Shown one piece after another: positions 7,607-16,062 of a DNA stretch of 64,000 nucleotides. Under the pieces are notes generated by a model. The model was not told the origin of the DNA, made no database searches, and saw only the letters and a program-made list of their open reading frames with translations. Made by a program: the position numbers and the translations under genes. The stretch lies in contig OW818698.1 in NCBI GenBank assembly GCA_942493375.1, positions 62,001 to 126,000 of the forward strand. The letters are read 5' to 3'. Numbering within the stretch: position 1 is the first letter of the stretch; the number at the start of each line of letters is the position of its first letter. Source of the DNA: G942493375 sp942493375. Lineage in GTDB: Bacteria; Armatimonadota; UBA5829.

Positions 7607-10600
7607 ATGGTCTGGGTGCGTGTGATTCTGGTGGTGGTGTTTCTGACTCTTCTGGCTTCTTGTTCGATGGCTGCGCCTGCTTATGTTTGGCGGGAGGCCG
7701 AGACTGCTGATGAAGCAAGTTTCGCTATAACAGCCAAGGCGGGGTCTGCTGAGTTCAGTGGTGGTCAGTGGATACAAGAAGGCATCCCGGACGGCGGCAG
7801 CCTTAAGTATAAGCTGGATATCACACAACCAGGGGCATACCATATCTGGCTGCGGATTGGTTTTGAGTATGTCCGTGCTACTATACAGTGGCGGATCGAC
7901 AGTGGTGAATGGAAAACCATCACTCCCCGGGACCTTACTACAAACGTAACCTTTATCTACTATTGGACTGAACTTGGATGGTTGCACGCTGGTGAAGCAT
8001 CCCTGGGAGCTGGTAATCATACACTTGAAGTAAAATTCGGACCCAAGACCGGAGACAACTTCATAGCTGCGTTCGATTGTTTGTGCCTTGTGCAGGGGAA
8101 CTGGGTCCCGGATGGCACTCTCAAACCTGGGGAAGAGCCAAACAGCGATGTCGATATAAAAGCATCTCAGGCTGTATATAAATTCGAAAACAAATCCTCC
8201 GCAACAGGTAAGCGACAGACTCTCCCTCTCAATGGTCTCTGGCAGATCACTCGTTTTGATCAGCCTGATATGAATACAGACAAGTATGAACCTATTCGAA
8301 ATCTTCCGACTCAACCCCACTGGAGAGGAATCAATGTCCCCGGTGATTATCAGACTCAGTTAGGTGCACTCGGATTTGCTCATTGCGTTTGGTATAAATG
8401 CAACGTAGATATCCCAGCATCTATGAACGGTCGCAGCTTTATACTCGATTTCACAGGTACAAGCTGGATTACATCGGTTATAGTAAACGGTAAATTCATG
8501 GGATGGAGTAAACTGACACGGGTACCATGGCAGTGTGACATCACCAGCGGAATCATCCCCGGCAAGACCAACGAAATCTGGGTTGGTGTAAAGGATATAT
8601 ACTATTCCATCGATAAAGAGAACCTGAACGAATCCAGGAACATACCAATGGAAACATTGACTAAATGGCCTCCTCGTTTTGTTACTACGGTCTATCCTAC
8701 CTCAAAAGGTGACGCTGATGGCTTGAAATGCGGCATCACTGACCCGGTTCAACTTATCGTAACCGATGGTTCAGTATATGTGTCCGATGTATTCGTAAAG
8801 ACAAGTGTCACGGATGATAAATTCAAACCTACTAATAAAGTCATCACTACAGAAGTAACATTGACCAATCCAACAGAGAAAGAGATGTCTGTAAAAGTTG
8901 ATGCAGATATAAGCTCCTCCGGCAGTAATAAAGTCGAGAAGTCCCTGCCTGCTGTGACTGCATCAGTCCCTGCACACGGCACAAAAACAGTTATTCTCAC
9001 CTCTCCCTGGCCAGAAGCTAAACTATGGTGGCCTCAGGAAGATCCGGCGATGATGTATGATCTGAACGCACAAGTCCAGGTTGATGAAAAGGCCATTGAT
9101 GTTTACACGCAGCCGTTCGGTTTTAGAGAGGTCAAGATCGATGGCAAGTATGTCCGTATCAATGGCTTACGCCGCAATTTCTGGAACCTGCTTTCGGGAT
9201 TTCAAGGGGACACCGATGCTCAGAAGCTGGCACATTTCTATGAAGGCAACAACCGGTTTGAACGATTCAGCGCAGACATAGGGGGGCAGATAGGGATTAC
9301 CAACCGCTCAGAGCAGCTGGACTGGGCTGATAAACACGGAATTGCCGGACGGCTGTCTACTATGATCGATGGGATGTTTATCACATATACACTGGAGAAC
9401 CCCGTTGTCTGGGAGAACTTCAAAGAGCACGTCGAACAAGTAATAAAGAACAACCGGAATCATCCATCAGTTATAGTCTACAGCCTTGAGAATGAACTGC
9501 TGATGATCAATGGGGTTAATATTCATGGCCCAAAAGAGATGGATACAATTGAAGCATTGGCATACCAGAACCTCATCACTCCTGCTCAACAAATGGACCC
9601 GACGCGCCCGACTATGCTTGATGGGGCAGGTGCTCTCAAGGACCAGAGCCTGGACATCTGTAATACACACTACAGCGAGGACGGTTTCCATCCGGACAAC
9701 GCCTATCCTATCAATCAGATTCTAAGCCAAACCCGGTGGACATGGGATATGAATCGTCCATACTGCGCAGGTGAGATCGCCTATTTTGCAGGCAACAACT
9801 CAGACCATGCCTGGATTGGCGGCGAGATGGCTATGACGGGTAAGATAGGAGCGCTCAAGTCCTATTCCAAATACTTAAAGTATCTATTTGAACGCTACCG
9901 CTGGAATGATGTCTCAATGACCTGCCCGTGGGTTGGACAAGCAGACACTCAGGAGTGTTGGAGTGCGATGTCCGACCTTGCAGTATTCACTCGGGAATAC
10001 AATGTCAGTTTCTTCAGCGGTCAAACCGTCACCCGAACAGTAAAGGTCTTCAACGACACATTCTCCACTGCCCCGGTAACATTCAAATGGACTGTAAATA
10101 CGAATGGCAAGAGCATTGCATCAGGCACTAAGGTGCTCAACATAGAACCTGGTTTCAACCAGCAGCTGACTATATCCTTCAATGCACCGAAAGTAACCAG
10201 CCGCCTGGATGGGCAACTTGTTTTGGAAGTCACTCAACCTGGAGCAAAGAAACCATACAAGGAAATCAAGAAAGTCGTATTCTTCCCTCATGTTCGTGGC
10301 ATTTCTCTAAAACGGAACGTATACACGCTGGGAACTTCTCCGCTTCTAAGCAAGACTCTAGGTGCGATGGGTATTAAGGCAGCAGTTATCGCAAGTGTGA
10401 AGAATGCCAAGTCTGGCGGTACAATCATAGTCGGCCAAAATGCGTTCGCGAAGATCCAATCACCAGCTAATCTTTTGTCATATGCAAGATCAGGTGGGCG
10501 AGTTATTATTCTGGAGCAGGACACACCAGTACCGGGTGGGAGCCTGGAAACTACCCTTAATATCGGCTCAAACCTTGATAAGAAACCCTATCCTGCAGAC

Positions 10601-12049
10601 TTTGCATTCGGTCAGCAGGGAACTCCCCTACTCTACGGACTTGATAATGCGACGCTCTCAAACTGGGCAGGAGATGCGCCTACCAGTAAAACCGTCTGGG
10701 AGAAGACTACCGGAGCTGCACGCTCGTGGATCACATGCGGCCCAGCACTCAACGGCAGCACGCTAATTGAACTGCCTTGCGGTATAGGAGAGATCATAGC
10801 AACTCAGATGCGTGTAGAAGAGAAACTGGCAATTGAACCCGCTGCGGAGCTCCTGCTGGCGAATATGATCAACCGGGCAGACACCTATTCCCCTCCAACC
10901 AAAACCGTTGCAGTCTTCTCGCCAGATTCCAGTGAACTTTCAAAATTTGTGACTGACTTGAAGTGCCAACAGAAAACACTCAAATCCATTGATGAAGGTC
11001 TGAACATTAAGACCACTCCAGTAATGATCATCAACGCATCTAACACTAATCTAGCCTCTCTCAACTCTAAAAAGGCTCAAGTTGATGCATACACGAAAGC
11101 TGGAGGGTATATCATCCTCTGCGGTCTGCAGCCTGATGGATTAGCTGCCTATAACCGTCTGCTGGGCACTCAGCATATTCTAAGAGAGTTCAGGAGGGAA
11201 TCAGTGCTGGTAGTATCTGATCCGCTTTCGGTAGGTCTGAGCCCGTCTGATGTTGCGCAGTTCACGGACGAAGTAATCGCTGCGTGGACAGGCCAGCGCA
11301 ATGTTTCAAAGGATGTATTTACATACTGCGTCGATGGAGAGGACATAGCACCATTCTGCTTCGGTTCCCCGAATATCGATTACCCGGAAAACCATGGCAA
11401 CGGCGCCTACAACCTTGTAAACAACCTCTTCAACGCAGACATGTGGTGGTATATAGACCAAATAGGCTATGACCCGGGCAAGAAAGAGAATGAGCTCGTG
11501 ACATTCAAGCTTCCGGTTCCGTGTAAGCTGAAAACAGTTACAATCTGGAACAACAAGAACTACGATACAGTCAAGGACTGCAGTATCCGTGTAGACAACA
11601 AGACCGCTGCAGCCGTAGAGCTGCCTGACTCATATGACCCTGTAGAGGTTGCGCTAAACGGTCTGCAAGCCAAATCGACTCTCTCACTCTACTCACAGAG
11701 CATCCGCAAACACGGAGACTCCAAACTGGTCGGTCTAGATGAGGTAAAAATCATCCGGGAACTCCCGGAGTGGTACCAAGGCAAAGCATTCCCACTGGTC
11801 AACTGTGGAGGTATTGTTCGCTATCCCAGAGGTAAAGGAGGCTTCGTCCTCAACCAGCTAAAACTGACAGGTACCGACCTGCCGGAAAACGCAACAAAGA
11901 AACAAAGAATAACTGCATCCATCCTGCAGAACCTGGGGATAGCGTTCAAAACGGATCAATCAGGTAGTGGACAATCACCAAAGGATCCCGGCAAGACCAA
12001 CCTGCCGAACTATATACCACCAATTGGGCAGGAGAATATGAAGAAATGA
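7607..12049 (+). CDS. Secreted multidomain GH2-type glycoside hydrolase
   Basis: A 1480-residue exported enzyme, probably a beta-galactosidase- or beta-glucuronidase-like exo-hydrolase. The signal peptide ends in LLASCSMAAPA; LASC could be a lipobox, so it is either a lipoprotein or released. Residues ~28-165 form a carbohydrate-binding-like sandwich (YVWREAETADEAS...GNHTLEVKFGP). The GH2 sandwich starts at PLNGLWQITRF, an Ig-like domain follows, and the TIM barrel runs from about residue 500. The acid/base pair is N629-E630 (YSLENELL) and the likely nucleophile is E723 (YCAGEIAYF). About 600 further residues include an amidotransferase-like part and a discoidin-like part (KLKTVTIWNNKNYDTVKDC). 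The protein is much longer than typical GH2 enzymes. It stands alone between two toxin-antitoxin pairs. Confidence 0.82.
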   Translation: MVWVRVILVVVFLTLLASCSMAAPAYVWREAETADEASFAITAKAGSAEFSGGQWIQEGIPDGGSLKYKLDITQPGAYHIWLRIGFEYVRATIQWRIDSGEWKTITPRDLTTNVTFIYYWTELGWLHAGEASLGAGNHTLEVKFGPKTGDNFIAAFDCLCLVQGNWVPDGTLKPGEEPNSDVDIKASQAVYKFENKSSATGKRQTLPLNGLWQITRFDQPDMNTDKYEPIRNLPTQPHWRGINVPGDYQTQLGALGFAHCVWYKCNVDIPASMNGRSFILDFTGTSWITSVIVNGKFMGWSKLTRVPWQCDITSGIIPGKTNEIWVGVKDIYYSIDKENLNESRNIPMETLTKWPPRFVTTVYPTSKGDADGLKCGITDPVQLIVTDGSVYVSDVFVKTSVTDDKFKPTNKVITTEVTLTNPTEKEMSVKVDADISSSGSNKVEKSLPAVTASVPAHGTKTVILTSPWPEAKLWWPQEDPAMMYDLNAQVQVDEKAIDVYTQPFGFREVKIDGKYVRINGLRRNFWNLLSGFQGDTDAQKLAHFYEGNNRFERFSADIGGQIGITNRSEQLDWADKHGIAGRLSTMIDGMFITYTLENPVVWENFKEHVEQVIKNNRNHPSVIVYSLENELLMINGVNIHGPKEMDTIEALAYQNLITPAQQMDPTRPTMLDGAGALKDQSLDICNTHYSEDGFHPDNAYPINQILSQTRWTWDMNRPYCAGEIAYFAGNNSDHAWIGGEMAMTGKIGALKSYSKYLKYLFERYRWNDVSMTCPWVGQADTQECWSAMSDLAVFTREYNVSFFSGQTVTRTVKVFNDTFSTAPVTFKWTVNTNGKSIASGTKVLNIEPGFNQQLTISFNAPKVTSRLDGQLVLEVTQPGAKKPYKEIKKVVFFPHVRGISLKRNVYTLGTSPLLSKTLGAMGIKAAVIASVKNAKSGGTIIVGQNAFAKIQSPANLLSYARSGGRVIILEQDTPVPGGSLETTLNIGSNLDKKPYPADFAFGQQGTPLLYGLDNATLSNWAGDAPTSKTVWEKTTGAARSWITCGPALNGSTLIELPCGIGEIIATQMRVEEKLAIEPAAELLLANMINRADTYSPPTKTVAVFSPDSSELSKFVTDLKCQQKTLKSIDEGLNIKTTPVMIINASNTNLASLNSKKAQVDAYTKAGGYIILCGLQPDGLAAYNRLLGTQHILREFRRESVLVVSDPLSVGLSPSDVAQFTDEVIAAWTGQRNVSKDVFTYCVDGEDIAPFCFGSPNIDYPENHGNGAYNLVNNLFNADMWWYIDQIGYDPGKKENELVTFKLPVPCKLKTVTIWNNKNYDTVKDCSIRVDNKTAAAVELPDSYDPVEVALNGLQAKSTLSLYSQSIRKHGDSKLVGLDEVKIIRELPEWYQGKAFPLVNCGGIVRYPRGKGGFVLNQLKLTGTDLPENATKKQRITASILQNLGIAFKTDQSGSGQSPKDPGKTNLPNYIPPIGQENMKK

Positions 12050-12091
12050 ATGACGGATTATACAATCAATGAATAGACTCCAATAGATAGT

Positions 12092-12120
12092 TAGAGCTAT
12101 TTTGGGGTATAATAGCTCTA
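12092..12120 (+). promoter_or_regulatory. Promoter and operator of the Phd/RelE-type pair
   Basis: A perfect 10-base inverted repeat, TAGAGCTATT (12092-12101) and AATAGCTCTA (12111-12120), is separated by 9 bases and covers the consensus -10 box TATAAT at 12108-12113. The layout is what Phd/YefM antitoxins use to repress their own operon. No good -35 box is present, so an activator-free weak promoter is expected. Confidence 0.72.
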
Positions 12121-12147
12121 GTAGTGTGTTTTCGCGGAGGTTTTATA

Positions 12148-12402
12148 ATGCAGATAACAGCAAAGGATGCCAAGGACAGATTTGGAGAGGTGATGGTAAC
12201 TGCTATACAGGAAACCGTATTGATCACCAAATATGGCAGGCCCGAAACAGCTATGATTTCTGTCAGGCGGCTGGAGGAGTTGGAAAAGGCGGAAGAATTA
12301 TACTGGGTGGTGCAGGCAAAACTGGGACAGGAAAGTGGTTACATAGGAACCGAAGCCAGCGAACAACTACTGGCGGATATGATCAACCGCGATGAAAGTT
12401 AA
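12148..12402 (+). CDS. Phd/YefM family antitoxin
   Basis: An 84-residue antitoxin. MQITAKDAKDRFGEVMVTAIQETVLITKYGRPETAMISVRRLEEL is the classic Phd/YefM DNA-binding and dimer domain; the acidic tail (ASEQLLADMINRDES) would wrap the toxin. The ATG at 12148 is chosen over an in-frame GTG at 12124 because GGAGG at 12136-12140 lies 7 bases before it and the family starts here. It overlaps the toxin by 11 bases. Confidence 0.88.
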   Translation: MQITAKDAKDRFGEVMVTAIQETVLITKYGRPETAMISVRRLEELEKAEELYWVVQAKLGQESGYIGTEASEQLLADMINRDES

Positions 12403-12685
12403 CTTTACCAAGCGAGCTGCGGATACCGCTCGTAACTTGCAACCAAAACCCGCCAGACAGATAGCGGCTAAAATTGCCACACTTCGTGTCAATCCACATC
12501 CACAGGACTGCAAGAAACTGCAAGGCACTGACCTTTTGCGAGTTGATTCAGGGGAATATCGAATCATATACTGGCTCTCGAAAGAACATAATCCCGAAAC
12601 AGGGCAGGATGAGCCGTTATTAAACATCGATGCAATCGGTAAACGTAATGACGACGAAGTATACCGGAACATAAGGAAGAAGTAG
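12392..12685 (+). CDS. RelE/ParE family toxin
   Basis: A 97-residue RelE-type toxin: MKVNFTKRAADTARNLQPKPARQIAAKIATLRVNPHPQDCKKLQGTDLLRVDSGEYRIIYWLS...LLNIDAIGKRNDDEVYRNIRKK. The LRVDSGEYRIIY strand and the final IGKRNDDEVYR with a basic tail are the active core of RelE-like ribosome-dependent mRNases. It is intact. The order is antitoxin first, opposite to the pair at 6685-7426. Confidence 0.88.
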   Translation: MKVNFTKRAADTARNLQPKPARQIAAKIATLRVNPHPQDCKKLQGTDLLRVDSGEYRIIYWLSKEHNPETGQDEPLLNIDAIGKRNDDEVYRNIRKK

Positions 12686-12707
12686 CAAACACAAGTTTGG
12701 CAGTTTT

Positions 12708-12750
12708 AGTTACTTCGGCAGTCGAGTGAAACGGAACTACCGAAGTAACT
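12708..12750. terminator. Hairpin after the RelE-type toxin
   Basis: Arms 12708-12722 and 12736-12750 pair over 15 bp with one mismatch and a 13-base loop. The T-run after it is poor, so it may stop or protect the transcript of either convergent gene. Confidence 0.5.
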
Positions 12751-12882
12751 TGTGGACTTCGTTTCATCCGGACACTCAGAATCACATCCCCCTATCCCTT
12801 GGGCTGGTGCTTTTTTATCGATTTTTTCAACACACCCCCGCGATCACGTTTTACAATGCTAGAAACTCAGCATTACTTAATA

Positions 12883-12997
12883 CCGTTAGCCCTGAGTAGC
12901 GCAGGCGTATCGAAGGGCGGTCGGATGTGCATTATCAAGTAGGACAGGCACTTCGCAGCCGCCCTTCGATACGCCTGCGGCTACTCAGGACTAACGG
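12883..12997. repeat. Long palindromic element, CCGTTAG...CCTGAG family
   Basis: Arms 12883-12920 and 12958-12997 are inverted copies over about 38 bases with one mismatch and one inserted base, around a 37-base loop. The outer part (CCGTTAG, then CCTGAG) resembles the arm of the palindrome at 15914-15968 (CCGTTCG, then TCCTGAG). Such strings are known as dispersed palindromes in several bacterial genomes. Confidence 0.8.
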
Positions 12998-13036
12998 ATG
13001 TTGTTTTTTTCGGGACATGGAATTATCAATCGCTAA

Positions 13037-14713
13037 TCAGTCCTTATTAACCCGTATATCTTTCCCACCAACAAGCTCTATTGTAATCGGATAATTTCCT
13101 GCAATCTGCTTTATAGACAATGTCGAAGTCACTGTTTTCCGGTTCCCCATCGGGTCTATAACCGCTGCAGATTTCCATTTGCCGGTCAGCGTTATATTGG
13201 CTGGATCACCGGTTGTAAATAGTGAAATCAGCTGTTTGGTTTTGGACTTGAACAGATAGGCATGCAGGTTATCTTCTTCGATTAGCGTTCTGGCAAAGTG
13301 TGCGCCGGCGTAGGTGTCTATGAAGGCAGAGAGCGCTCCGTATGCGAATCTGGGGCACATGAAGTAGTCTACAAATCCCCAGTCCGGGTCTTCGGGGACA
13401 ATTCTTGGGCCTCCAATTCCACGGCTCAGGTACAAAAGCACACCTTTGTTGCCGTGTGCCCAGAAGTAGATGGTCTTCTGAATAGCAGAGGTTGCCTGGG
13501 ATCGTTCCTGGTCCAGTCGCCAGGCTGCATAACCCATTTCGGTGTTGATAAGCTTCGGGGATTTGTATCCGGTATCCTTGAGGACCTTAACTACAGATGC
13601 AAATGTTTTCTTGACATCAGTCAAGCCTCCATGGGAGTGATATGCAACCAGATCAACTGTCCCGCGGATCCCGGTCGCCATTATGGGAGTCCATTCGGGT
13701 TTCACAAGACAAAATCCACCATTGGCAATGACTGCTTTAGGTGCTGATTTGCGGATCTCTTCAACTGCCCATTTGTGCTGGGCTATATATTCTTCGGGAG
13801 TGCCTTTCCAGAAATCGAGATTGTCCGGTTCGTTACCAATTTCAATAAACCAGGCATATTTGCCATAACGCTTGGCGCTCTCACTGATATATGATCGAAA
13901 TGGCTGCTCCTGTTTCGGATATCTCCATGCATCCGCCGGATTTCCATACTTCGGGAGTATGACATTCGGTCCCCAGAGCTGCAGATCGAGTTTGAGACCG
14001 CGGGAAGCATATTCCTTCATTATCGGATCAGTCGTAGCAGTATCAACCCAACTGTTGTTGGTTTCTTTATCTGTTGCAATTACATCCAGTCTCACAACCT
14101 GCAGACCTGAACGGGCAGTCATGTCCAGATCCATCTTCCATGACTGTTCAGGAGTCAACCCGGGAGGATATCCAAAGCCGTATTTATTTGACCAATTCTG
14201 CCTCGCGGGAAAGCTGCAGGTGCCTACGAAGAACTCATCCTCAGCCCAGAGCTTTCTACGCTCGACATTCGATGGACAGACACTAAAACTCCTAACAAGC
14301 CTATAGATGCATTTGTCAGCCTGGAATCCATCAAGAGTAAGCATATATGTACCGCGACCAGCTGTATTGAACTGGAACTGCGTCTCTGGTGATGACAATT
14401 TCTCCTGCGCTACAGGTCTATTCTCCCAGTCCCAAACAGTCAGCACTGCACGGTCTTCTTTCCCGGACAGCTTGGTAGTCGTAGCAAAGGGTTCACCTGT
14501 GTTCTTCAGCCAGCTATAAGCCTTTTCAGGCTCGATAGCTGCGCCTGGTTTAGTTATATCGGCATCAGGGACACTATCATACAGCGCAGGGACTCCGGGT
14601 ATAGTTAATGCAGACATTCCGGGTTGCAAGTTTATGATCTGCGCACACGTGGCGGATGTACTCACAATAAGCAGCAATGAAGCAAATAGCAGCACTTTCT
14701 TTATGAAGCTCAT
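13037..14713 (-). CDS. Secreted GH-A clan glycoside hydrolase (GH39/GH5-like)
   Basis: A 558-residue exported hydrolase. The signal peptide is residues 1-23 (KKVLLFASLLLIVSTSATCA). A ~130-residue beta domain (QIINLQPGMSALTIPG...) precedes a TIM barrel. The acid/base is in IEIGNEPD (N294-E295) and the nucleophile in INTEMGY (E392), the standard spacing for the GH-A clan. A small beta domain closes the protein (ITLTGKWKSAAVIDPMGN). The substrate cannot be told from sequence. AAGGA precedes the ATG by 10 bases. It is the last gene of a - strand series of five sugar-related genes, each separated by 130-230 bases with hairpins. Confidence 0.78.
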   Translation of the reverse strand: MSFIKKVLLFASLLLIVSTSATCAQIINLQPGMSALTIPGVPALYDSVPDADITKPGAAIEPEKAYSWLKNTGEPFATTTKLSGKEDRAVLTVWDWENRPVAQEKLSSPETQFQFNTAGRGTYMLTLDGFQADKCIYRLVRSFSVCPSNVERRKLWAEDEFFVGTCSFPARQNWSNKYGFGYPPGLTPEQSWKMDLDMTARSGLQVVRLDVIATDKETNNSWVDTATTDPIMKEYASRGLKLDLQLWGPNVILPKYGNPADAWRYPKQEQPFRSYISESAKRYGKYAWFIEIGNEPDNLDFWKGTPEEYIAQHKWAVEEIRKSAPKAVIANGGFCLVKPEWTPIMATGIRGTVDLVAYHSHGGLTDVKKTFASVVKVLKDTGYKSPKLINTEMGYAAWRLDQERSQATSAIQKTIYFWAHGNKGVLLYLSRGIGGPRIVPEDPDWGFVDYFMCPRFAYGALSAFIDTYAGAHFARTLIEEDNLHAYLFKSKTKQLISLFTTGDPANITLTGKWKSAAVIDPMGNRKTVTSTLSIKQIAGNYPITIELVGGKDIRVNKD

Positions 14714-14765
14714 GGTTTAGTCATCCTTATAATATGCAGGCGGATATGGATGTCCGGAGAAAATA

Positions 14766-14791
14766 GAACCGGGTCGTGAATGACCCGGTTC
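14766..14791. terminator. Hairpin terminator between a dehydrogenase and the GH-A gene
   Basis: GAACCGGGTC (14766-14775) pairs perfectly with GACCCGGTTC (14782-14791) around six bases. On the - strand it is followed by TATTTTC. Two more small hairpins (CGCCAAT/ATTGGCG and a CCCGG repeat, 14808-14845) lie between it and the upstream gene's stop. Confidence 0.6.
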
Positions 14792-14864
14792 CATCATTTG
14801 CATACAGCGCCAATGCGGAGATTGGCGTTCCCGGGAGTGCCCGGACTATCCAAGATAACGATTT

Positions 14865-15857
14865 TTACAGTTCGACTATTTTGCCTGTGTTCAACGACTC
14901 TATCGCAGCAGCTATGACTTTCTGGGCTGCCAATCCGTCTGCTCCGGAGCCGTCTACTTCTGATGGATCCACTTTGTCTTCTACTTGCTTAAGGAAACAC
15001 CTTATGCGTTCAGCGAAGGTATCATCGAAGTCCCGGTAACCACCGAACACAGGGTTTGTATAGACAGATTTAATGGGATTTCCGGCAGGATATAAAGTAG
15101 CCTCACGCCACATGTCCTCCACAACCATTCTGCCATTGACTCCCGCAACTTCACAGCGTTCCATCGGGTGTCCTCGTGTGATGTCGTAGCTGCTGGTAAG
15201 ATGTCCCACCATGCCATTCTTGAACTGGAAATTGAATGATGCTGTTGACCAGATACACTGCCCAGGGGCCTGCATCGCAAAGCACTGGACTTTAGTTATA
15301 TCCCCACAGTAGTGGCGCATCATATCTACCGAATGTGGATTGAGGGCCTTCATGTGGAAATAAGGGGAAGTAAATCTCTCGTTCCTGCCTATCCAGAGTG
15401 CCATATTACAAAATATAAGGGTGCCCAGACGGCCTTCATCCAGCCATGACTTTGCATATCTTGCAGCAGGGGTGAAACGATGGTTGAAGTCAATACCAAA
15501 GCAGCGGTTGTTCTCACGCGCTACTCGGACCATCTCTTCAGCTTTGTCTATCTCGTTGCATATAGGTTTCTCGCACAGGACGTGGCTGCCTGCACTCAAT
15601 GCTTGAATAGTGGGTAAATAATGATCGCTGGAATATTCAAAACCACCGGTTGCAACGCTGCAAACTTCCGGTGCAAGTGCTGTCAGCATCTTTTCGGCAT
15701 CGGTAAACCATGGAACTCCATAGAGCTCTCCGGCTTTCTTAGCGCGCTCCTCGATAAGGTCGCACACTCCAACCAACTCTGCCGTATCTTCTTTTTTATA
15801 GATGCTGGCGTGTAAGTTGCCAATCGGCCCCAAACCTATCACGCATACTCGTAACAT
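14865..15857 (-). CDS. Gfo/Idh/MocA family oxidoreductase
   Basis: A 330-residue NAD(P)-dependent sugar or inositol dehydrogenase. The Rossmann start is RVCVIGLGPIGNLHASIY; the conserved HVLCEKPICNEIDKAEEMV carries the EKP lysine of the active site; FGIDFNHRFTPAARYAKSWLDEGRLG and LNPHSVDMMRHYCGDI are standard C-terminal domain segments with the catalytic-type His. AAAGG lies 10 bases before the ATG. Its neighbours suggest a role in oxidising a sugar freed by the island's hydrolases. Confidence 0.88.
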   Translation of the reverse strand: MLRVCVIGLGPIGNLHASIYKKEDTAELVGVCDLIEERAKKAGELYGVPWFTDAEKMLTALAPEVCSVATGGFEYSSDHYLPTIQALSAGSHVLCEKPICNEIDKAEEMVRVARENNRCFGIDFNHRFTPAARYAKSWLDEGRLGTLIFCNMALWIGRNERFTSPYFHMKALNPHSVDMMRHYCGDITKVQCFAMQAPGQCIWSTASFNFQFKNGMVGHLTSSYDITRGHPMERCEVAGVNGRMVVEDMWREATLYPAGNPIKSVYTNPVFGGYRDFDDTFAERIRCFLKQVEDKVDPSEVDGSGADGLAAQKVIAAAIESLNTGKIVEL

Positions 15858-15913
15858 AATAACTGACCTTTCTTAGAAGAAGTAAGATGCAAGACGTGAA
15901 ATAAAAATCAGCA

Positions 15914-15968
15914 CCGTTCGTCCTGAGGGTGTACATGCTTTAAGCATTTACACTCTCAGGACGAACGG
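15914..15968. repeat. Near-perfect 55-base palindrome
   Basis: Arms 15914-15940 and 15942-15968 match at 25 of 27 positions. The outer arm is CCGTTCGTCCTGAG, and the core GTGTA-ATGC / GCATTTACAC is shared with the repeats near 47810, 49435 and 60220. It therefore links two repeat families. Confidence 0.85.
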
Positions 15969-15992
15969 ATAATGCAACGAAGTCTATCGGTC

Positions 15993-16062
15993 GTCTCCTG
16001 ACTCCTGAGTCCTGACTCCTGAGTCCTGACTCCTGTCTTCTGTCTTCTGTCTTCTGACTTAC
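15993..16062. repeat. Ten-unit heptamer array at the 3' end of the sulfatase-like gene
   Basis: Units in exact 7-base phase: GTCTCCT, then GACTCCT and GAGTCCT alternating five times, then GTCTTCT three times, then GACTTAC. The last unit contains the TTA that is the stop codon (TAA) of the gene on the - strand, so the array begins exactly where coding ends. Confidence 0.9.

Larger units (their letters stand above)
12686..13036. other. Gene-free spacer with two large hairpins
   Basis: 351 bases between the convergent toxin and GH-A clan genes. It holds the 15-bp hairpin at 12708-12750 and the 38-bp palindrome at 12883-12997. No coding frame with a ribosome binding site or family signal is seen. 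Confidence 0.7.

Noticed and set aside
15993..16062. Possible CRISPR array
   Set aside because: Units are only 7 bases with no spacers; no cas genes are present.
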